Source of the DNA: UBA964 sp037444685
GTDB lineage: Bacteria; Pseudomonadota; Gammaproteobacteria; Steroidobacterales; Steroidobacteraceae
Reading direction: 5' to 3'
Assembly: GCA_037444685.1 (NCBI GenBank)
Contig: JBBILX010000006.1
Location: 124,001-188,000, forward strand
Length of the DNA stretch: 64,000 nucleotides
The position numbers were made by a program, and so were the translations under genes. Of the stretch, positions 15,690 to 24,275 are shown piece by piece (the stretch's first letter is position 1; each line of letters opens with the position of its first letter). The notes under the pieces are model-generated. The model was not told the origin of the DNA. It searched no databases and was given only the letters and a program-made list of their open reading frames with translations.

Positions 15690-18284
15690 CTAGCCCGACA
15701 GGCGCAGACAGCGGATCGACGTGCCGCCGTTCTCCGACCGCGAGACGATCAGCGTTGCGCCGATCGCGCGGGCCCGATGCGTCATCAGCGCCAGTCCGCG
15801 CGTCAGGCCGATCGAGTTCGACACTTCGCCCATGCCGCGGCCGTCGTCGCTGATCGCGAGTTCGAGCCGCCCGGGACCGGCCGACAGCCGGATCCACAGC
15901 TGCTGCGCCCGCGCGTGCCGCATCGCGTTGCTAACGGCCTCCTCCGCGATGCCGTAGAGATGATCGGCCTCAACCGGACCCGGTGCATGCGCGGGTTCGA
16001 ACTCGAACACGCAGCATGCGTCGATGTCGGCGAGCGCGCGCGCACGGGCCGCGAGCGCCTCGAGAGCCGGGACGAGACCGGCGGGCGCGATGCCCACCGG
16101 CGAGAGCGAGCGGGCGAGCGCACGCACGTCGTCGATCGAATGGGTCAGTAGAGACGCGATGCGCTCGGCATCGCCCGCCAGCGCGTGGCGCTGACTCGCC
16201 AAAGCCGCGCTAAGCGACTGCATCAGCAAGGCGACTCCCGCTAGCTGCTGGCCGACGCTCTCGTGCAGGTCGTGACCGATACGCTGCATGTCATCGCCGA
16301 TAGAACGCAGGGCCTGCGACTGGTCGCGCAAGGCGTGCGAGATGTCGCGAATGACGACGCACCAGCGGTTCGTCGGGTCGCGACCGAGCGCCCGCGCGAT
16401 GTGCAGGCGATAGCGCCGGTCTACCGCGGACACGGCGGCGGGCACGACGCCCTCTATCTCGACATTGCGATGCTCGCGCGCGCAGCGCTCGAATCCGGCC
16501 CGAATCTGCTCGCGCCAGTCCTCGCCGAAGAAATCCAGCAGCTCGGTGCCGCGCATGGCCTGACTGCTGCAACCGAGCAGGCTGCGCGAGGCATAGCGGA
16601 TCCGCAGCGCTGCATCGAGCAGCACGACGCAGGCGGGTATGTTCGCAATCAGGTCGGCCTGCAGGTCGGCGTCGGCAATGAGCGCCGATTCGAGCTCGGT
16701 GATGTCCTGCACGCTGGACAGCAGCCGGCGGTCGCCGCTGACCTCGTCGATACGCAGCACATGCACGCCATGCAGCCGCCGCACCCGACCTTCGGCGTCG
16801 ATGATCCGCGTCGCCACATTCGCAGGGCGGTGCGGCCGCAGCGACCGCATGCGTTGCCAGGTGAAGGCGCGGTCCTCGGGATGAGTGAACCGTTCCCAGC
16901 CACCGAGCTCGGCGAAGCGCTCGGGACTGCAGCCGAAGACCTCCTCGAAGCCGTCACTGAACCACGCGGAGCGCTGCGTGCCCTCGGCAGACACGACTTG
17001 CTCCGCGAGGAAGCTGCGGCTGAGCTCCAGCGCGAGCCGATCCGCCGTTTCTCTTGCCCGCAGATGCTCGTCGACCGTGCGCTGGGCATGGACGTCCAGA
17101 GTGATGCCGGCGATCCGAAGTGGCCGGCCATTGCGATCCCGCTCGACGACCGCGCCGCAGCTGCGCGTCCAGCGCCACTCGCCGCTGACATGGCGTCGGC
17201 GCACCTCGTACTCGAAGTCGGACGCGCGGCCATCGAGCACCGGCGCGACGACCGCACGCGCCGCGGCGAGGTCGTCGGGGTGGGTGTGCTCCAGCACCAG
17301 CGAGTGCTCGACCCATGGCTCCTGCGCGTCAACGGTTCGGCCGAGCAAGGCGTGCCACTGTGGCGACTTGCGGACGATCTGCCGCCCGATGTCCCATTCC
17401 CAGACGCCGAGCCGCCCGGCAGAGAGGGCGAGTCGCAGGTGCGCGCTCGTGACGGCGAGCTCACGCTGCAACTGCCGGGTGTCGTCGATGGACAGACAGA
17501 CGCCGGCGATCTGCCGAGCGCGCTGTTGCGGGTCGCGTTCGACGATCTGCGCGCGCTCCAGCATCCAGGACCAGCCGCCGGAACGCGTCCGCACCCGGTA
17601 GGTGGCCTCGATGCGCGTCAGAGCCCCACTGTTCTGCTGTGCATAGAGTTCTCGCATGCGCTCGCGGTCGTCCGGGTGGATCACCGCGAGCCAGCGCTCG
17701 TTGTGATCGCGCCCGGCGCAGACCTCGATGCCGCGAGCTTCGAGCACGCTCGGGCCGATCACGACCAGCTCGTCGGCGGCGACGTCGTACTGCCAGAACA
17801 TCGCTTCGGCGCCCCAGAGCGCCGTGTCGAGCTGCGACTGGGTCACGGCCGAGCGCGCCAGGGCGCGCGCCTCGGAGGCGACCTCGCGCGTGTGCACCAC
17901 GAGCAGCGCCGGCGCGCCGCGTCGCATCAGCCGAGTGCCGACGACCTCGACGTGGCGGTAGCTGCCGTCGCGGTGCCGTATCCGCACGCTGAGGACGCCC
18001 GATCGGGCGGGCTGGCTCGGATCCTCGATGAACGCACGAGTGCGCTGCTTCGCATAGTCGACCTCGTCGGGGTGCACGAAGTCGGTCGTGCGGCGGCCGA
18101 CACGTTCATAGGGCTCGAAGCCCGTGATCTCGCGGACCGCGCCGCCGACGAACAGGATGCGATCGTCGAGGTCGACGATGGACACCATTTCGTGCGCATC
18201 ACGGGTCAGCGCATCGAGCAGGGCGGGGTCCAGCGTCGCGAGCGGATCGAGATCGGATCGCAGCTGCGCGACTTGTTGTGTCAT
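15690..18284 (-). CDS. Multi-PAS sensor histidine kinase (HisKA_3/NarL-UhpB type), orphan
   Basis: An 864-residue soluble kinase with no transmembrane segment. It has about five PAS modules in series (repeated WxW...HPDD and REI/DIT endings, roughly 25-145, 150-270, 275-400, 410-530, 545-660). These are followed by a HisKA_3 dimerisation domain with the phosphorylatable His674 in GHDLHESVGQQ and an HATPase_c domain (N-box EEAVSNAMRHA, G-box DDGRGMG). Such kinases pair with LuxR-type regulators, but none is encoded here. Domain plan and motifs resemble the kinase at 58555, which has a regulator next door. It lies 46 bases after the membrane protein gene at 18331, possibly the same transcript. 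Confidence 0.92.
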   Translation of the reverse strand: MTQQVAQLRSDLDPLATLDPALLDALTRDAHEMVSIVDLDDRILFVGGAVREITGFEPYERVGRRTTDFVHPDEVDYAKQRTRAFIEDPSQPARSGVLSVRIRHRDGSYRHVEVVGTRLMRRGAPALLVVHTREVASEARALARSAVTQSQLDTALWGAEAMFWQYDVAADELVVIGPSVLEARGIEVCAGRDHNERWLAVIHPDDRERMRELYAQQNSGALTRIEATYRVRTRSGGWSWMLERAQIVERDPQQRARQIAGVCLSIDDTRQLQRELAVTSAHLRLALSAGRLGVWEWDIGRQIVRKSPQWHALLGRTVDAQEPWVEHSLVLEHTHPDDLAAARAVVAPVLDGRASDFEYEVRRRHVSGEWRWTRSCGAVVERDRNGRPLRIAGITLDVHAQRTVDEHLRARETADRLALELSRSFLAEQVVSAEGTQRSAWFSDGFEEVFGCSPERFAELGGWERFTHPEDRAFTWQRMRSLRPHRPANVATRIIDAEGRVRRLHGVHVLRIDEVSGDRRLLSSVQDITELESALIADADLQADLIANIPACVVLLDAALRIRYASRSLLGCSSQAMRGTELLDFFGEDWREQIRAGFERCAREHRNVEIEGVVPAAVSAVDRRYRLHIARALGRDPTNRWCVVIRDISHALRDQSQALRSIGDDMQRIGHDLHESVGQQLAGVALLMQSLSAALASQRHALAGDAERIASLLTHSIDDVRALARSLSPVGIAPAGLVPALEALAARARALADIDACCVFEFEPAHAPGPVEADHLYGIAEEAVSNAMRHARAQQLWIRLSAGPGRLELAISDDGRGMGEVSNSIGLTRGLALMTHRARAIGATLIVSRSENGGTSIRCLRLSG

Positions 18285-18330
18285 GGCAACTACCTTCGGC
18301 GAGGCCTGTTGGGCAAGTCAAGGGCCGCCG

Positions 18331-18883
18331 TCAGCCAGCCGGCGCCGTCGGCCGTTCGGCGTGAATCTCCACTGGCATCGCGGCGATTCGCGTGAAGCGT
18401 CGGATCCGGCGCGCGACTGGCCACCAGTCGTCGAGGACGCTCTCGACCGGCCGCCAGAGTGCCACCCAACCGATGATCAGCAGACCCTCCGCCAGCAGTT
18501 CGAGCCGAGCACTGGCCAGCAGGGACTGGCGCAGCGTCAGGCAGGCCGACAGAAACGCGAGTCCGATCAGCAGGTTGGTCGTCGCTCGCAGCAGTTGGCG
18601 GTTGAGTTCGAGCCGCAGCTGCCGCCGTCGGCTCGCGAAGTAGTTCTGGATCGCCGTCGGCAGGGTCCGGGCGTCCTCGGAGGCGGCCTGCTCCGGTGGC
18701 AGCCCGATTCGGAGCCGCGCGGCTAGGTTCGGTCCAAGCTCGCGGACGGAATCTTCGATCCATGCCTCGGCGGCGGGGTCGAGGTCCTTGTCGGCAAACG
18801 GCTCGGGATCGAGGGGGTGGAACAGCTGGCGGATCTCGCGCAGCTTCAGTTCGATCAGTGCTTCGCCCTGCTCCCTACGTCAT
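18331..18883 (-). CDS. Two-helix membrane protein with a frameshift at codon 3 (unknown family)
   Basis: Reading from 18876 down to the TGA at 18331 gives a convincing protein: an acidic start (EQGEALIELKLREIRQLF), a basic linker ending in YFASRRRQLRLELNRQ, two hydrophobic helices separated by a short loop, and a WRPVESVLDDWWP motif. No ATG, GTG or TTG exists in that frame near the start. ATG 18883 reads Met-Thr-stop; removing the T at 18877 joins it as Met-Thr-Arg-Glu-Gln, giving 183 residues. I recall similar unnamed membrane proteins starting M-x-x-E-Q-G-E-A-L-I-E-L. Either a real frameshift, an assembly error, or an unusual start such as CTG. Function unknown. TACGCT lies 8 bases before ATG 18883. 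Confidence 0.72.
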
Positions 18884-18891
18884 GGTGAGTC

Positions 18892-18897
18892 AGCGTA
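18892..18897 (-). promoter_or_regulatory. -10-like hexamer TACGCT before ATG 18883
   Basis: TACGCT is 8 bases before ATG 18883, the presumed start of the frameshifted membrane protein. Its position supports that ATG as the original start codon. Confidence 0.3.
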
Positions 18898-18959
18898 CAC
18901 CCGGCGACGACTGCGGCCTCGCCCGCCCGGGTGCGCCACCGACTCGCCGGCTCTCCGCC

Positions 18960-20277
18960 TCAATCGGCGAGTCGGCGCGGGTAGGAGCGAACCTCAACCC
19001 AGTCGAACTCGAAGCCATCCGGGCCGGAGTCGACCGGCACACGCAACCTGAACGTCGCTGGTTGGGCTTCTGCGACGAACTCTCGCGTTGCGACCGGCAC
19101 GAAGCGCATCCGTCCGAGCAGATCGACCGAGACCTGCAGCGTCGTTCCGTCGGCCGTGATTTCGTACTGGAAAGGGGCATCCTCGAAGCGTCCGATCGGC
19201 TGAACCTTCGCGCCCGCGGCGCGAGCGGGCAAGCGGAGATTCAGGACTGTCGGCATGACGACCGTGGGCCAGACGAAGCCGCGCGCGAGCAGGATGACGA
19301 TGCGCAAATCCTGTTCGGGCGGCAGCGCGATCATCGTGCTGTGGCTGTCGACGTTGCCGCCGTGCCAGATCATCTTGGGCTCGAGGAACGGCCGCAGCGA
19401 AACCCCATAGCCGTAGGGCACGGTCCGGCCGTCACGGAGGCGAGCCGGCTGCAGCAGGCGCGACCACTGGGCTGGCCGGTCGCCTCGGGCGACGAAAGCC
19501 CGCTCGAGCCAGGTCGCAAGCGCCGCGGCGTTGCCACAGAGGCCGCCGTCGCCGGTGTAGGCGTGGCGGCTCGCGTCGAGCGGCGTGGGCAGACCCTCCT
19601 GCGAGATGCCTGGCACGTACTCGCGAGGGTCGAGGCCGTGGCAAGCCGTCACCGCCGCGATGCCGAGCGGACGTGGTACATGCTCCGCGAGCAGTCGGTC
19701 GAACGGGGCGCCGCCCACGCGCTCGGCGATCAGGGCCAGCGCCTTGTAGTTGGTGTTGCTGTACGCCCAGCGTGTGCCGGGCTCGAAGCGACGCGGTGCA
19801 GCAGCATCGAGCGCCACATACGCTTCGAGCGGCGTCGCTGGTTCATCGCCGAGCTTGCGGTAGCCTTCGAGCCAGAGGAAGTCGGCCAGACCGGACGTCT
19901 GCCACAGCAGGTGCTCGACGCGAAGATCGGGCTCCTTCGCGAACCACTCCGGCAGATAGCGACCCACCGGCATCGAGCGACAGACGGCCTCGATCCGGCA
20001 ACGCCAGGATCAGCGCTGCCGTGAACTGCTTCGAGATCGAGCCGAGCGGAAAGATCGACCGGGCGTCGGGCGGCGGCTGCCCGGCTCGTACCGCGCCGTA
20101 CCCACGCTCGAGGACGACGGTGTCTCCCTTGAGGACGGTGATGAATGCCGGCGGAATGCCCGCGCCGGAAACGAACTCGCGCATCACGGCGTCCGCTGCC
20201 GCGGGGTCGGGGTCGGCCGCCGCGGCGCCGGGGAGCGCCATGGCCGCGAGCACCACGAAGAGTCCAGCCTTGTCCAC
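18960..20277 (-). pseudogene. Serine hydrolase of the beta-lactamase fold, single frameshift
   Basis: Two overlapping frames make one class C beta-lactamase/penicillin-binding-like serine hydrolase of about 438 residues. The first frame starts at GTG 20277 (Shine-Dalgarno CGGAG upstream), has a signal peptide (LFVVLAAMALPGAAAA) and the active-site S-x-x-K as SISK. It loses register near 19970, where SLD should run into PVGRYLPEWF in the next frame. The second frame carries YSNTNY (Tyr-x-Asn) and a WHGGN box in place of KTG, all intact. One extra or two missing bases explain it. With no other lesion, recent inactivation or an assembly error are both possible. Substrate unknown; such proteins are often esterases or peptidases. 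Confidence 0.82.
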
Positions 20278-20364
20278 GATGAGCGCTCCGGGTCGAGCGA
20301 GGGCCGGTCCCTGCATAGTCCGCAACGTCGGCCGATGATAGGCGGCGAGCGGGCGGCCAGCGAA

Positions 20365-20393
20365 TTGTCGACCCGGAGCGAGATGCATAGAAT
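20365..20393 (+). promoter_or_regulatory. Promoter of tRNA-Gly
   Basis: TTGTCG (20365-20370), 17 bases, then TAGAAT (20388-20393), ending 11 bases before the mature tRNA. This is the clearest sigma70-type promoter in the window. Confidence 0.65.
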
Positions 20394-20404
20394 CCGGGGC
20401 AGGC

Positions 20405-20478
20405 GCGGGTGTAGTTCAATGGTAGAACTGCAGCTTCCCAAGCTGCTAACGTGGGTTCGATTCCCATCACCCGCTCCA
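20405..20478 (+). tRNA. tRNA-Gly(CCC)
   Basis: A 74-base cloverleaf. The acceptor stem GCGGGTG pairs with CACCCGC. The anticodon stem GCAGC/GCTGC encloses the loop TTCCCAA with anticodon CCC, and the T arm has the loop TTCGATT. The 3' end TCCA gives a discriminator U and an encoded CCA tail. It decodes GGG glycine codons. It ends 9 bases before the convergent stop of the GT39 gene. Confidence 0.97.
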
Positions 20479-20487
20479 CCCTCCACT

Positions 20488-21999
20488 TCAGGCGACCTTG
20501 TCAACCAGCGGCTGGTAGAGAATCCAGCGGCGCAGCGTCCTGAGCCGCCGCGCGTTTTGCGGACAGGCGCTTCGCTGTCGATCGAAGATTTCGACGCGGC
20601 TGAGCGGCACGACGAACAGATGCCGTTCGCGCTCGGCGAGTTCCTCGCAAACGGTCGCCGGAGGAACGTATCCGCCGGGACCGAGGAGCCCCGCCTCGGT
20701 TTCGATCTGCGCGATCTCGAGGCCGAGATAATGACGCAGCCCGTATCGTGCCGGAACGTCGACGAAGGCAATCTCGTCGAAGTCGCGCAGGTCGACCGCC
20801 GCTGCGAATTCTTCGGCCAGACGGTAAGCGTCGTTGTCACGGTGCACGGTACTGGCGAGCCATTTGATGCCGCAGACGAACGCGGCTGCGATGACCACAC
20901 AGGTGATGGTCGCGCGTCGCGGCGGCGAAGCGGGCGGTGAGGCTGAGGCGAGCAGCGCGATCGGCACGAACAGCGGCAAGACGTACAGCGCGACTCGTGA
21001 TCGCGAGGCGATGAAGACCGCGAGCGGCAGCGCGATCCATAGCCATAGCAGCCGGCGCGCTGGCGCCATCGCGCCGTTGGCCCGCGGCGCTGACCCAGGG
21101 GTGCCGGTCTGCGCAGACGCGCGCCGCGCGCGCCAGATCAGCCACGGGAGCAGCAACGACCAGGGCAGTGTCCCAGCCAGCAGGATCGGTCCGTACGCTT
21201 CGACCCAGCCGAACGCATGGCCGTTACGGCCGAACCGGTCTGTTGCGAGACGCTCGATCGTTTCCTGAAACACGAAGTAGTGCAGCAGGTCCGGGTCCCG
21301 AGCGATGAGCAGCAGGTACCAGCCGAGCCCGACAACTGCAAAGACGATCATGCCGATCGGTTCGAACAGGCTGACAAGCGACCTGCGTCGCTGCCAAGCA
21401 GTCCATGCGACGATCGCGAGGAGCGGTAGCAGCCCCGGAGGGCCCTTGGTCAGGAACGCGAGCCCGAAACCGAGCCACATGATGCGCAGTCCGACTGGTC
21501 TTAATCGGGGCACAGCTTCGAACGCGCCGGAGGCGATGAATCCGTAGACCGCCAGGGTCTCGAAGAGCACTAGCACGGTGTCCGTCGAGATGATGTTCGC
21601 ACCAGCCACTGGGCCGAGCAGCGTGCTCCAGATCGCAGCCGAGAGCCAGGGCGATGGCAAGCCCAGGCGCTGCGCGATCGCGAACACGAGCAGCGCGGTG
21701 GCAACAAAAGCGAGCGCATGCGCGAAGCGCGCGCCCCATTCGTTCCTGCCGGCGACCAAGAATCCGGTGGCGATCGCCCAGTACGTCAGCGGCGGTTTGG
21801 TCAGATGCGGTCGATCGGCCTCCAGTCGCGGAATGAGCCAGTCACCGGTGTCGAGCATCTGATGGGCGACATTCGTGTAGCGGCCCTCGTCCGGATCCCA
21901 GAGATGCCTTGAGCCCTGAAACGAAAACGCCACGATCGCGGCGAGCCACAGAACGAGCCACCGGTCGCGCGCGCCGACTTTCGGATGCGCGTGGGTCAT
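20488..21999 (-). CDS. GT39 glycosyltransferase (ArnT/PMT-like membrane protein)
   Basis: A 503-residue polytopic inner-membrane protein of the family that transfers sugars from polyprenyl-phosphate donors to lipid A or proteins. The periplasmic first-loop catalytic motif is visible as DPDEGRY (Asp-Glu) at about residue 36. It is followed by HLTKPPLTYW, a hallmark of the ArnT-like group, and about 10-12 hydrophobic segments. The acceptor cannot be inferred; no arn operon is present. The start MTHAHPKVGARDRW at 21999 was chosen because TAGAAT lies 10 bases upstream; an earlier ATG would overlap that element. Confidence 0.85.
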   Translation of the reverse strand: MTHAHPKVGARDRWLVLWLAAIVAFSFQGSRHLWDPDEGRYTNVAHQMLDTGDWLIPRLEADRPHLTKPPLTYWAIATGFLVAGRNEWGARFAHALAFVATALLVFAIAQRLGLPSPWLSAAIWSTLLGPVAGANIISTDTVLVLFETLAVYGFIASGAFEAVPRLRPVGLRIMWLGFGLAFLTKGPPGLLPLLAIVAWTAWQRRRSLVSLFEPIGMIVFAVVGLGWYLLLIARDPDLLHYFVFQETIERLATDRFGRNGHAFGWVEAYGPILLAGTLPWSLLLPWLIWRARRASAQTGTPGSAPRANGAMAPARRLLWLWIALPLAVFIASRSRVALYVLPLFVPIALLASASPPASPPRRATITCVVIAAAFVCGIKWLASTVHRDNDAYRLAEEFAAAVDLRDFDEIAFVDVPARYGLRHYLGLEIAQIETEAGLLGPGGYVPPATVCEELAERERHLFVVPLSRVEIFDRQRSACPQNARRLRTLRRWILYQPLVDKVA

Positions 22000-22009
22000 G
22001 CGAGGCTCT

Positions 22010-22015
22010 ATTCTA
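22010..22015 (-). promoter_or_regulatory. -10-like hexamer TAGAAT for the GT39 gene
   Basis: TAGAAT ends 10 bases before ATG 21999, predicting a leader of about 3 bases. No Shine-Dalgarno. Confidence 0.4.
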
Positions 22016-22043
22016 GGGACCCAAGGTGGCAAGGAGTGATGCG

Positions 22044-24275
22044 ATGAGCCGGTGGACGCGCCGCGCGCTGATCACGACGGGAAGCCTCGTCGGCGGCGGC
22101 CTGCTCCTCGGGGCAGGCGTCGTGACATTCGCGCCGAACCGCATCGCGATGCGCCCGGAGAACTCGCCCGACGCGATGCAGCTTGCGGTCTGGGTGCGGC
22201 TCACGCCAGACAATCACGTCGTCGCGATCGTGCCGCACGCCGAGCTCGGGCAGGGCTCGCAGACGGCGCTCGCGATGATGCTCGCCGAGGAACTCGAGGC
22301 CGATTGGGACCTCGTGCGCATGGAGCCGGCGCCGGCGACGGACGACTACGCGAATGGCCACATCCTGCGCGGCTTCTTCTCGCAGCTGCAGATTCCGCGT
22401 GTGCTGGTGCGCGGCTTCGAGTACTCGGCTTTCAAGCTCACTCAGTGGATGGATTTTCAGTTGACCGGTGGCAGCGTCAGCGTGCGCGGCACGGGCTGGT
22501 TCGGCATGCGCATCGCCGGCGCCGCGGCGAAGGAGCTGTTGCTGCGCGCCGCGGCCGAGCGCTGGGGCGTGGCCGCCGCCGAGTGCCGCGCACGGCTGTC
22601 GCGGGTCGTGCACGAGCCGAGCGGCCGTTCGGCGACCTTCGGGGAGCTCGCGGCCGCGGCCGCCGCGCTCGAGCCGCCGATGCATCCGGCGCTCAAGGAT
22701 CCAGCCGAATACCGGATCGTCGGCACCTCGCGGCGACGATTCGATCTGCCATCGAAGGTGGACGGCAGCGCGGTCTTTGCGGTCGACGTGCGGCCGCCCG
22801 GGCTGCTGCACGCCGCCGTGCGCGCGGCGCCTGTGTTCGGCGCAAAGCTCGTCGACGTCGACGAAGCGCCGGCGCGCGCGCGGCCGGGCGTGCGCGCGGT
22901 GGTGCGGCTCGAGGATGCCGTGGCCGTGGTGGCCGACGGCTGGTGGCAGGCCCGCCGCGCCGTCGAGGCACTCGAGCCGCGCTTCAGCGATGCGGGCAAG
23001 GGCGGCTTTACGAGCGAAGCGTGGTTCGCCGAGCAGTCCGCGGCGCTCGCCGGCGACGATTCGCGCAGGGACCTCGTGCGAGGCGATGCAAGGGCGGCGC
23101 TTGCAACCGCGCCGCGCCGGATCCGCGCCGAGTACCGCGTACCGTTCCTGCACCACGCGACGATGGAACCGATGAGCGCGACCGTGCGGATCGCCGATGG
23201 CCGCTGCGAGGTCTGGACCGGCGTGCAGGATCCGCTCAACGCGCGCCGGCGCGTGGCCAAGGTGACTGGCATCGATCCCGAGCGCGTGACGGTCCGCAAC
23301 CAGCAGGTCGGCGGCGGCTTCGGGCGCCGCCTGCCGCACGAGGACGACTTCGTCGAGCAGGCTGCGCGAATCGCGCAGGCCGTCGCGCCGGCGCCGGTGA
23401 AGCTGATCTGGTCGCGCGAGGAGGACACGCGCCATGGGTTCTACCGGCCGGCGGTCAGCGCAGTGCTCGAGGGAGCCGTCGATGGGAGCGGTCGGCCGCT
23501 CGCCTGGTCCTGTCGCTACACCGGGGCCCGCGAGGGCAGCGCGGCGCGCCCGCTCTATGACATCGCGAATCTCGACGTCCGCCACGTGCCGATGCGTAGC
23601 CACGTCCGTGAAGGCGCATGGCGCTCGGTGGCGTTCTCGCAGCACGGCTTCTTCATCGAATCGTTCGCCGACGAGCTCGCCGCGGCTGCCGGAGCCGATC
23701 CCCTCGAGTTCCGTCTAAAGGGGCTCACCGGCCGGCCGCGCCACCGCGCGGTGCTCGAGCGCGTCGCTGCGATGAGCGGCTGGCGCGGGACGCCGAGGGC
23801 GGTCGTCGATCCTTCGAGCGGGACGCGGCGCGGCCGCGGGATCGCGATCGTCGAGAGCTTCGGCAGCATCGTGGCCGAGGTCTGCGAGGTCAGCGTGGAT
23901 GTCTCGGGCGCGCTGCGTGCCGAGCGCGTCTGGGCGGCCGTCGACTGCGGCATCGTCGTCAATCCCGACACGGCACTCGCGCAGATCGAGGGCGGCGTAC
24001 TGTTCGGCCTGTCGGCCGCGCTCGAGGAGCGCATCACGATCGCGGCCGGCAGCGTCGTCGAGGGCAATTTCAACGACTATCCGCTGCTGCGCCTGCCCGA
24101 TGCGCCGCGGATCGAGGTCGCATTCATCGACTCGCGCGAGCGCCCGGGCGGACTCGGCGAGCCCGGCACGCCGCCGATCGCCGCAGCCCTCGCCAATGCG
24201 GTGTTCGCCGCGACCGGCCAGCGCATCCGCGAGCTGCCGCTGCGTCCGCGGCTCAGACCACCGACGCGCGCCTGA
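22044..24275 (+). CDS. Molybdopterin-binding subunit of a xanthine-oxidase-family hydroxylase (IorB-like), Tat-type N-terminus
   Basis: A 743-residue large subunit resembling isoquinoline 1-oxidoreductase beta and aldehyde dehydrogenase molybdopterin subunits. The N-terminus SRWTRRALITTGSLVGGG is a twin-arginine-like signal, so it may be exported. The molybdopterin loop GGGFGRR, the REGAWRS segment and the catalytic Glu in GLGEPGTPP are present. The expected small [2Fe-2S] subunit (IorA) and a cytochrome subunit are not adjacent. ATG 22044 has a strong Shine-Dalgarno (AAGGAG at 22031, 7 bases before). It overlaps the convergent GGDEF/EAL gene by 23 bases. Substrate unknown. Confidence 0.88.
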   Translation: MSRWTRRALITTGSLVGGGLLLGAGVVTFAPNRIAMRPENSPDAMQLAVWVRLTPDNHVVAIVPHAELGQGSQTALAMMLAEELEADWDLVRMEPAPATDDYANGHILRGFFSQLQIPRVLVRGFEYSAFKLTQWMDFQLTGGSVSVRGTGWFGMRIAGAAAKELLLRAAAERWGVAAAECRARLSRVVHEPSGRSATFGELAAAAAALEPPMHPALKDPAEYRIVGTSRRRFDLPSKVDGSAVFAVDVRPPGLLHAAVRAAPVFGAKLVDVDEAPARARPGVRAVVRLEDAVAVVADGWWQARRAVEALEPRFSDAGKGGFTSEAWFAEQSAALAGDDSRRDLVRGDARAALATAPRRIRAEYRVPFLHHATMEPMSATVRIADGRCEVWTGVQDPLNARRRVAKVTGIDPERVTVRNQQVGGGFGRRLPHEDDFVEQAARIAQAVAPAPVKLIWSREEDTRHGFYRPAVSAVLEGAVDGSGRPLAWSCRYTGAREGSAARPLYDIANLDVRHVPMRSHVREGAWRSVAFSQHGFFIESFADELAAAAGADPLEFRLKGLTGRPRHRAVLERVAAMSGWRGTPRAVVDPSSGTRRGRGIAIVESFGSIVAEVCEVSVDVSGALRAERVWAAVDCGIVVNPDTALAQIEGGVLFGLSAALEERITIAAGSVVEGNFNDYPLLRLPDAPRIEVAFIDSRERPGGLGEPGTPPIAAALANAVFAATGQRIRELPLRPRLRPPTRA

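Noticed and set aside
19730..20479. Minus-strand open frame of 249 codons starting MERVMGIEPTLAAWEAAVLPLNYT
   Set aside because: Its first codons are the antisense of tRNA-Gly, a well-known false protein start; the rest is a shadow of the beta-lactamase-fold gene.
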